Positions 1-6,044 of a DNA stretch of 11,369 bases are shown piece by piece. Position 1 is the first letter of the stretch. Each line of letters begins with the position of its first letter. Location: positions 1-11,369 of the forward strand of contig CAISKG010000476.1 of NCBI GenBank assembly GCA_903885855.1. The letters run 5' to 3'. Source of the stretch: an uncultured Planctomycetaceae bacterium. GTDB lineage: Bacteria; Planctomycetota; Planctomycetia; Pirellulales; UBA1268. The translations under genes were made by a program, and so were the position numbers. The notes below the pieces were generated by a model, which worked only from the letters and a program-made list of their open reading frames with translations, was not told where the DNA came from and made no database searches.

Positions 1-1306
1 CCACCGGCGTGGCCACGCCGGTGATGGTGTTGCCGTCGAGGCGGATGGCCTTGGTCTCGGCGCCCAGGCGGATGCCGACGCGCCGCGCCGGCCCGCGCGA
101 CTCGGTGATCGTGTTGCCCACGATCGCCACCTCCTCGGTGCCCCCCTGGACGTCGATCGCCGCGGCGTCGTCGGCGCCGGTGTCGGCGACGGTGTTCCCC
201 TCGATGCGGTTGCGATGGCCGCAGAAGGAGGCCCCGCGCTCCGGGCGGAAGAGGATCCCCGCGGTGCCGCTGCGGGCGATGCGGTTTCCGCGGACGACGT
301 TGTCGGTGTCGCGGTGGCCGATCGAGATGCCGACGCCGTTGCCGGTGCAGTCGTTGTCCTCGGCCAGCCCGTACTTCACCCCCCAGCAGAAAAAGATGCC
401 GATGGCGTTGCCGGAGAGGGTGTTGCCGCGCAGGAGCGGCCGCTGCGACCCCGAGCCGGGATGGAGGCCGAGCCCGGAATGGTCGCGGCTGGTGCAGCCC
501 TCGACCGTGACGTCGTGGCAGATCTGGAAGCTGATCCCGTCGCCGTGGTTGCTCCGGGCCTCGACGCCGCGGATCGCCACGTCGCGGCAGTCCTGGAGGA
601 AGATGCAGCCGGCATGGTTGCCGTCGAGCTCGGGATTGTTCGCCCGGTCGCCGTCGAGGTGCAGATCGGCGACGGCGACGTTCTCGATCTCCTCCCCCCA
701 GAGGAGCGGAAAGAGCGCCTGCACGACCGGCTTGCCGGAGCTCCACACGTTGTCGCGGAGGGCACGGTCGAGCTTGAAGCGGTCGCCCGAGCGCGCCACG
801 AGGAGGCGCTTGAAGACGAGCGGACCGCCGTCGTGCGGATTGGTGGCGCGGAGGCAGATCGAGTCGCCGACCCGGAAGCGGTGGCCGGGGGCGAGCGTGA
901 TCTCCCGGTCGTACCAGTCGGAGTCCTCGGCGAGGAGGCTCTCGTGGCAGGGGATCTTCGTGAGCACCGTCTCGGCGCCGCTCCCCTCGAGGCGCACGCC
1001 GGAGCGGAGGCGGACCGCGGCGCGGAGCTCGTGGCGGCCTGGCCCGAGGCGCACGGTGCCCCCGCCGAGGGCCGCCACCATGTCGATCGCCGCCTGGATC
1101 GGCCGCGATCCCGAGCCGACGATGTCGGAGCCCTCCGGGCCGCAGGTGACAACGACCTTCTCCTCCCAGGCCGGCTCGACGCGGGCGTCGAAGGCCGTGG
1201 CCCGGGGCCGCGTCACCGGCGGCCGGCCGTCGTCGCCGCGCGCGAGCCGCGCGGCCAGGCCGATCCCCGCCGCCCCGAGAAACCCGCGGCGCGACGGCCC
1301 GTTCAT
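1..1306 (-). CDS. Tat-exported right-handed beta-helix protein, 3' end missing
   Basis: Partial gene: 435 codons are read from an ATG at 1306 without a stop before it leaves the left edge. Residues 5-10 (SRRGFL) followed by a short apolar stretch (GAAGIGLAA) form a twin-arginine signal, so export across the inner membrane in folded form is likely. Residues 69-110 (PIQAAIDMVAALGGGTVRLG, then GVRLEGSG) match the first coil of the pectate-lyase-3/parallel beta-helix superfamily. From about residue 208 onward there are regular coils carrying N-x-I/V/L and GI/GV turns (DGISF, GIGIFF-like, GNRIARSGTAGILF, GNTVADTG, GNTITESRG). Such proteins bind or cleave polysaccharides, but I cannot assign a lyase or hydrolase activity or a substrate from the visible part. 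The start overlaps the stop of the upstream gene as ATGA, with a purine-rich AAGGGGAGGA directly before it, indicating translational coupling. Family assignment is firm; function is unknown. Confidence 0.87.
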   Translation of the reverse strand, partial: MNGPSRRGFLGAAGIGLAARLARGDDGRPPVTRPRATAFDARVEPAWEEKVVVTCGPEGSDIVGSGSRPIQAAIDMVAALGGGTVRLGPGRHELRAAVRLRSGVRLEGSGAETVLTKIPCHESLLAEDSDWYDREITLAPGHRFRVGDSICLRATNPHDGGPLVFKRLLVARSGDRFKLDRALRDNVWSSGKPVVQALFPLLWGEEIENVAVADLHLDGDRANNPELDGNHAGCIFLQDCRDVAIRGVEARSNHGDGISFQICHDVTVEGCTSRDHSGLGLHPGSGSQRPLLRGNTLSGNAIGIFFCWGVKYGLAEDNDCTGNGVGISIGHRDTDNVVRGNRIARSGTAGILFRPERGASFCGHRNRIEGNTVADTGADDAAAIDVQGGTEEVAIVGNTITESRGPARRVGIRLGAETKAIRLDGNTITGVATPV

Positions 1307-1833
1307 TCCTCCCCTTCCGTGGCCGCCGCGACCACCACCGTGAAGTCGGTGTGGCAGTGGCCCGAGCAGGTGGCGTCGAGGAGGTGGAGGTCGATCGCCA
1401 CCGGCTCCGCGTCGGCGTCGGCGGTGACCGTGACCGGGAACACGGGCCGCACCTTCGCCAGCGCCGCAAGCGCTCCGGTGCGCAGCCGCTTGTCGAGCGC
1501 GGGCGCCTCGCTCATGTCGGGCACGCTGACGCTGACGCCCGCGCGGCGGAAGAGCTTGTCGTCGGCGCCGGGGAGGCCGATCGAGGGCGGCTTGCCGTCG
1601 ACCATCTCGGCGACGGCCAGGCCGCCGCCGCGCGTCATCCCGACGGTGCATTCCACCGAGAAAAGCACGGTCTTCGTCTCCCCCGGGGCGACGACGACCA
1701 GGGGGATGATCCGCTTCGGCTTGTCCTTTTCCGCCCGCGGCACCGGTTTCGTCGGTTCGTCGGCCGTGGCCCGGGCCAGGGCGATGACGGCGGTCAGGGC
1801 GAGAAAGGCCACAAGCGCGACGATCGCACGCAT
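1303..1833 (-). CDS. Small secreted or membrane-anchored hypothetical protein with CSGHCH motif
   Basis: This 176-residue protein is not from a family I recognise. The N-terminus (MRAIVALVAFLALTAVIALA, residues 1-20) is a signal peptide or uncleaved anchor ending near ARATA-D. A charged Pro/Lys-rich linker (about 25-42) precedes a beta-rich domain. Cysteines lie at 62, 156 and 160; the last two sit in CSGHCH (156-161) just before a predicted terminal beta strand (TDFTVVV). CxxxCH could bind a metal, form a disulfide or, less likely, attach haem as a CX3CH variant; none of these is shown. The start is supported by AGGAG (1841-1845) seven bases upstream. The stop overlaps the start of the beta-helix gene by four bases, so the two are probably co-transcribed and made together. 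The coding call rests on the signal peptide, the Shine-Dalgarno site and the tight coupling. Confidence 0.82.
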   Translation of the reverse strand: MRAIVALVAFLALTAVIALARATADEPTKPVPRAEKDKPKRIIPLVVVAPGETKTVLFSVECTVGMTRGGGLAVAEMVDGKPPSIGLPGADDKLFRRAGVSVSVPDMSEAPALDKRLRTGALAALAKVRPVFPVTVTADADAEPVAIDLHLLDATCSGHCHTDFTVVVAAATEGEE

Positions 1834-1974
1834 GATTCGACTCCTGTGGGTGGTCCGAAGCGAAGGGCGGCGCGGACGTCCGGAAGGGAGCCGCGGCGCC
1901 CCCTTCCCTCGTTCCCCGGCCGGCATGATACCTTTCCTCCCGTCCCCGATTCGCACCCCCGCGAGGAGTTTTCC
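1834..1974. promoter_or_regulatory. Divergent intergenic region between secreted-protein and M13 peptidase genes
   Basis: These 141 bases separate two divergently read operons and must hold both promoters, if the promoters lie upstream. Only the ribosome binding sites are clear: AGGAG at 1841-1845 for the minus-strand gene and GAGGAG at 1963-1968 for the plus-strand gene. A 10-base palindrome, CGGACGTCCG, lies at 1873-1882. A GATACC at 1927-1932 resembles a -10 box for the plus strand but has no good -35 partner, so I do not call a promoter. No small ORF or RNA is evident. Confidence 0.5.
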
Positions 1975-4023
1975 ATGGTCCGCCGGCTGCTGCTGCTCGC
2001 CCTCGTCGCCGCCCCCCTGTCGCTTCGCCCCGCGCCGGCCCGCGCCCAGGCCCCGGCCACGGCGCCGGTCGACGTCTCGGCCTTCGACACCAAGGTGCGC
2101 CCGCAGAACGACCTCTACGAGTACGTCAACGGCACGTGGCTCAAGGAGACGCCGATCCCGGCCGACAAGAGCAACTACGGCGCCTTCATCAAGCTCGACG
2201 ACCTCTCGCGCGAGCGGATCCGGGCGATCGTGGAGCAGGCGGCGGCGGCGAGCGCCCCCGCCGGCAGCGACGCCCGCAAGGTGGGCGACTTCCACCGGGC
2301 CTTCATGGACACCGAGCGCGTGGCGAAGCTCGGCTTCACGCCGCTCGAGCCGATCCTCGCGCACGTCGCCGGCATGGCCTCGCACGACGACGTGGCCCAT
2401 GCCTTCGGCGCCGCCGGGAGCTTCGGCGTCGGCTCGCCGATCGGCCACTTCGTCGGCATCGACGACAAGGACTCGACGCGCCACCTGACGACGGTCGTCC
2501 AGGGGGGCACGACGCTCCCCGACCGCGACTACTACCTCAAGGACGGCGAGAAGGAGAAGGCGGCGCGGGACGCGCTCGTGGCCTACGTCGACCGGCTCGC
2601 CGCGCTCACCGCCGACACCACCGCCCATCCCGGCGCGACGGTGCTCGAGGTCGAAAAGAAGCTCGCCGAAATCCAGTGGCCGCGCGTCGAGCTCCGCGAC
2701 GCCATCAAGACCTACAACAAATTCGCCGCGAAGGATTTCGCCGCCAAGACGCCGAACCTCCGCTGGGCCACGGTCCTCGAGGCGGCCGGCACCCCCGGCA
2801 TCGCCGAGGTCAACGTGGCCACGCCGAGCTACTTCGAGAAGCTCGACGCCCTCTTCCCCACGATCGACGTCGCCACCTGGAAGACCTGGGTGCGCTTCAA
2901 GCTCCTCGACGCCTACGCGACGTACCTTTCCCCCGACTTCGAGAAGGCCCACTTCGACTTCCACGGCCGGGCGATCGCCGGGATCCAGGAGGAGCTGCCG
3001 CGCTGGAAGCGATCCGTCGACGCCATCAGCGGCAAGGGGGCGGGCGACTTCGGAGCCCTGGGGGACGTCCTCGGCAAGCTCTACGTGAAGGAGCACTTCA
3101 CGCCCGAGGCCAAGGCCCGGATGGACACGCTCGTGAAGAACCTCCTGGCCGCCTTCGGCTCGAGCATCGACGAGCTGGAGTGGATGACCCCGGCCACCAA
3201 GACCAGGGCGAAGGGGAAGCTCGCCAAGATCACCACGAAGATCGGCTATCCGGAGAAGTGGCGCCCGTACGACGGCCTCGAGGTGAAGCCCGACGACCTC
3301 GTGGGCAACGTCATGCGCTCGCGGAAGTTCGAGCACGAGCGCAACGTCGGCAAGCTCGGGAAGCCGGTCGACCGGGAGGAGTGGGGGATGACGCCGCAGA
3401 CGGTGAACGCCTACTACAACCCCTCGCTCAACGAGATCGTCTTCCCCGCGGCGATCCTCCAGCCGCCGTTCTTCTCGGTCGACGCCCCCGACGCCCTCAA
3501 CTACGGCGGGATCGGCGGCGTCATCGGCCACGAGATCAGCCACGCCTTCGACGACCAGGGCAGCCGCTACGACGGCGACGGCAACCTCCAGAACTGGTGG
3601 ACCGACGCCGACCGGGTGGCCTTCGAGGCGCTGACGAAGCGGCTGGTGGAGCAGTATTCGTCGTACGAGCCGCTCCCGGGCCGCAGGGTGAAGGGCGACT
3701 TCACGCTCGGCGAGAACATCGCCGACCTCTCCGGCCTCGCCGTGGCCTACAAGGCCTTCCAGCTGGCCAAGGGGGGCAAGGAGCCGGAGAAGGTGCAGGG
3801 GTGGACGGCGAACCAGCTGTTCTTCGTCGGCTGGAGCCGGGTGTGGCAGCGGAAGTACCGCGACGACGAACTGGTGCGCCGGCTGCTCACCGATCCCCAC
3901 AGCCCGTCGCGCTACCGCGCCAACGGCCCCGTCTCGAACCTCGACGCCTTCTACGACGCCTTCGAGGTCAAGGAAGGCGACGCCCTGTGGAAGCCCGAGC
4001 AGGAACGGATCCGCATCTGGTGA
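1975..4023 (+). CDS. Secreted M13-family zinc metallopeptidase (neprilysin/PepO type)
   Basis: This 682-residue protein has a signal peptide (MVRRLLLLALVAAPLSL, with AxA-type cleavage near PARAQA) and both M13 domains. The N-terminal half opens with the family signature NDLYEYVNGTWLKETPIPAD. The catalytic half has NAYYNP at 478-483, the zinc motif HEISH at 519-523 and ENIAD at 580-584. H519, H523 and E580 would bind zinc, E520 would be the catalytic base, and D584 would correspond to neprilysin D650. H642 and R648 (DPHSPSRYR) have the same spacing as neprilysin H711 and R717, which stabilise the transition state and the substrate carboxylate. All key residues are present, so an active endopeptidase on short peptides in the periplasm is expected. 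The ATG at 1975 is preceded by GAGGAG with a six-base spacer. Length matches bacterial PepO-like enzymes. The next gene follows after 15 bases, suggesting an operon. Confidence 0.96.
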   Translation: MVRRLLLLALVAAPLSLRPAPARAQAPATAPVDVSAFDTKVRPQNDLYEYVNGTWLKETPIPADKSNYGAFIKLDDLSRERIRAIVEQAAAASAPAGSDARKVGDFHRAFMDTERVAKLGFTPLEPILAHVAGMASHDDVAHAFGAAGSFGVGSPIGHFVGIDDKDSTRHLTTVVQGGTTLPDRDYYLKDGEKEKAARDALVAYVDRLAALTADTTAHPGATVLEVEKKLAEIQWPRVELRDAIKTYNKFAAKDFAAKTPNLRWATVLEAAGTPGIAEVNVATPSYFEKLDALFPTIDVATWKTWVRFKLLDAYATYLSPDFEKAHFDFHGRAIAGIQEELPRWKRSVDAISGKGAGDFGALGDVLGKLYVKEHFTPEAKARMDTLVKNLLAAFGSSIDELEWMTPATKTRAKGKLAKITTKIGYPEKWRPYDGLEVKPDDLVGNVMRSRKFEHERNVGKLGKPVDREEWGMTPQTVNAYYNPSLNEIVFPAAILQPPFFSVDAPDALNYGGIGGVIGHEISHAFDDQGSRYDGDGNLQNWWTDADRVAFEALTKRLVEQYSSYEPLPGRRVKGDFTLGENIADLSGLAVAYKAFQLAKGGKEPEKVQGWTANQLFFVGWSRVWQRKYRDDELVRRLLTDPHSPSRYRANGPVSNLDAFYDAFEVKEGDALWKPEQERIRIW

Positions 4024-4038
4024 GGAAGGCAGCGCGCG

Positions 4039-4830
4039 ATGGCCAAGGTCTATTACGTCGGTGACTGGGCGGTGCTCACCGGCCCCTGGTTCGCCGAGAG
4101 CCCCTTCCAGAACGCCATGAAGGGGATCGAGATCTTCAACTACGGCACCTGGCTCAAGGGGGCGCTGGAGTCGTCCGGCCGGCACACCGTCGAGAGCGTG
4201 GCGAGCTGGGACTTCTACAAGCTCGGCCCCGGCGAATACGAGCGGATCCTCGACACCCACGACGTGATCATCTTCAGCGACGTCGAGGGGAAGCTCTTCC
4301 AGCTGGCGCCGAATTTCTTCGACCGCTCCACGTTCGGAAAGCAGGTCCTCACCTTCCCGGACCGCGTCCGGCTCACGATCGACGCCGTGAAGGCCGGCAA
4401 GGGGCTGCTCCTCCTCGGCGGCTGGTATTCCTTCACCGGCGAGCAGGGCAAGGGGGGCTGGGGGCGCACGCTCCTCAAGGGGGCGATGCCGGTCACCTGC
4501 CTCGACCACGAGGATCTCGTGGAGAGCACGGAGGGGTTCACGCCCAGGGCGACCGTCCTCGGCCGCGAGCGCTTCGCCGGCCTCGATCTCGACGGCTGCC
4601 CGCCGATCCTCGGCTACAACCAGGTGCGCGTGAAGCCGGGGGCCGAGTTGCTGCTGGAGTTCGCCGAGACGGGCGACCCGCTGGTCGTGCTGGGGCGCGA
4701 GGGGGCGGGGCGCATCCTCTGCTACACCTCCGACCCGGCGCCCCACTGGGGCTGCAACATGGTCTTCTGGGAGCGCTACGCCGAATTCTGGCTGCGGGCG
4801 CTGGAGCTGGTGGTGCCGGCGGGCGCCTGA
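4039..4830 (+). CDS. GATase1-like (PF07090-type) protein without catalytic cysteine
   Basis: This 263-residue cytosolic-looking protein lacks a signal peptide. It has a class I glutamine-amidotransferase-like fold: an N-terminal strand (MAKVYYVGD), a strand plus acidic turn (HDVIIFSDVEG, 75-84), the nucleophile-elbow region GKGLLLLGGWYSF (120-132) and a conserved end, SDPAPHWGCNMVFWERYAEFW (within 231-251). In true amidotransferases the elbow holds a cysteine (GxCxG); here it is GGWYSF, as in the putative amidotransferase-like family I recall as PF07090. I therefore do not expect glutamine hydrolysis, and the substrate is unknown; sugar-related roles are suggested for relatives such as ThuA-like proteins. 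The start is backed by AGGAAGG (4023-4029) nine bases upstream. The gene follows the M13 peptidase by 15 bases. Its last 55 bases are shared with the end of the opposing EIIC gene. Confidence 0.88.
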   Translation: MAKVYYVGDWAVLTGPWFAESPFQNAMKGIEIFNYGTWLKGALESSGRHTVESVASWDFYKLGPGEYERILDTHDVIIFSDVEGKLFQLAPNFFDRSTFGKQVLTFPDRVRLTIDAVKAGKGLLLLGGWYSFTGEQGKGGWGRTLLKGAMPVTCLDHEDLVESTEGFTPRATVLGRERFAGLDLDGCPPILGYNQVRVKPGAELLLEFAETGDPLVVLGREGAGRILCYTSDPAPHWGCNMVFWERYAEFWLRALELVVPAGA

Positions 4831-6044
4831 GCCGCCGCGTTCCGCCGGGCGGCCTCGTAGCGCCGGGCGAAGGGCCACCACACCGCCATCGCCAGGGGGA
4901 TCGAGACGGCGCCCCACAGCGCCGCGCGCCAGTCGCCGCCGGTGACGAGCCAGTGACCGATCACCGGGGGGGTGGTCCAGGGGATCCCCACGACCGGCCG
5001 GCCGATGAGGCCGGCCTCCATGAGGAGCCAGGTGGAGCCGGTGAGGAGCACCGCGCAGGCCACGTAGGGCACCATGAGGAGCGGATTGAGGACGATCGGC
5101 AGGCCGAAGAAGAGCGGCTCGTTGATCTGGAAGATCTGCGACGGCAGCGAGAGGCGCGCCACCTTCCGCGTGGCCGGATCGCGTGAATTCAGGAGCACCA
5201 GCGCCAGGGCCAGGGTGGCCCCGGTGCCGCCGACGTTGGCGAACGTGGTGAAGAATCCCTGCGCCGTCGTCCACGGCGGCGGCGTGCCCGCCTCCCAGGC
5301 GGCCGCGTTCTCGACGAGATACTGGAGGAACACCGGCCCCACGACGGTGTCGAGGGCGTTGTCGCCGTTGATCCCCACGCTCCACAGCGCCGCCACGAGG
5401 AAGGCGTAGACGACGATCCCCGGCAGGGTGTCGAGCGCGGAGACGAGCGGCCGGAAGAGCCGCGCGAGCGCTTCGGCGAGGTCGAAGCCGGCCACGAAGC
5501 GCAGCAGCCAGAAGCCCACCAGGAGCACGGTGAGCGGCACGAGCGACGCGAACGACTCCGCCACCATCCGCGGCACCTCCGCCGGCATGCGGATCACGGC
5601 CCCGCGGCGCTCGAGCCAGCCCTGCGTCTCCACCGCGATGATCGCCACCAGGATCGCCACCAGGATTCCGGCGGAGCCGAGGGCCTCCATGCGCGGCGCG
5701 CCGGAGGCAGGGTCGAGCGCGAGCATGAGGAAGGGCACCCCGGCCAGGAGGAGCGCGGAGAGGCGGTCCTGCCCGCGCCGCTCGGCGAGGTCGTACGCCA
5801 CCGCCAGGCAGACGAAGAGCCCGATGAGCCCGAACGTGGCCGTCACCGGGATCTCGAGGAGCGGCTGCCAGGGGGCGAGGCGGCCTTCGAGCGCCGGCAG
5901 CGGCGGATGGGCCAGGAGCATGAACAGCCCGCCGACGATCGTCAGCGGCACGACCGCCACCACGCCGGCGCGGATCGCGGCGGGGATCGGGGCGTCGGCC
6001 AGCGCCGTGACGCGCGCGGCCACCCGCGCGGCGGCGGTGCTCAT
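4776..6044 (-). CDS. PTS EIIC permease, lactose/cellobiose/chitobiose type
   Basis: This 422-residue integral membrane protein has about ten hydrophobic segments (for example 25-46, 67-84, 97-110, 124-139, 165-185, 207-224 and 311-343). It matches the EIIC of the lactose/cellobiose family, which carries the sugar through the inner membrane while EIIA and EIIB deliver phosphate. Visible family landmarks are FANVGGTGATLALAL (268-282) and INEPLFFGLPIVLNPLLMVPY (within 307-327). E309 in NEP would be the sugar-contacting glutamate. The conserved histidine of GIHG is Asn226 here (WSVGINGDN). No EIIA, EIIB, HPr or EI lies in the window, so phosphotransfer is unproven and facilitated transport is possible. 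The ATG at 6044 overlaps the stop of the OGA-like gene (ATGA) and has GGGGGGAG (6051-6058) six bases upstream. The C-terminal tail from about residue 395 is polar and low-complexity and overlaps the opposing gene. Chitobiose or a GlcNAc-containing sugar as substrate is inferred from the neighbour only. Confidence 0.92.
   Translation of the reverse strand: MSTAAARVAARVTALADAPIPAAIRAGVVAVVPLTIVGGLFMLLAHPPLPALEGRLAPWQPLLEIPVTATFGLIGLFVCLAVAYDLAERRGQDRLSALLLAGVPFLMLALDPASGAPRMEALGSAGILVAILVAIIAVETQGWLERRGAVIRMPAEVPRMVAESFASLVPLTVLLVGFWLLRFVAGFDLAEALARLFRPLVSALDTLPGIVVYAFLVAALWSVGINGDNALDTVVGPVFLQYLVENAAAWEAGTPPPWTTAQGFFTTFANVGGTGATLALALVLLNSRDPATRKVARLSLPSQIFQINEPLFFGLPIVLNPLLMVPYVACAVLLTGSTWLLMEAGLIGRPVVGIPWTTPPVIGHWLVTGGDWRAALWGAVSIPLAMAVWWPFARRYEAARRNAAAQAPAGTTSSSARSQNSA

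Noticed and set aside
1351..1368. Calling the 1303-1833 product a cytochrome c
   Set aside because: The motif is CX3CH rather than CXXCH, no distal haem-ligand pattern is visible, and the motif sits at a beta-strand edge near the C-terminus. It is kept only as an open question.
1904..1932. A promoter for the M13 peptidase (TTCCCT, 17-18 bases, GATACC)
   Set aside because: The -35 part matches only poorly and the region is pyrimidine-rich, so chance is a sufficient explanation.
9..2488. Two long overlapping plus-strand open frames at the left end
   Set aside because: Both lie antisense to the beta-helix gene, which has a Tat signal and a recognisable fold. Their composition is low-complexity Arg/Pro/Ser or Ala/Val/Glu, with no domain.
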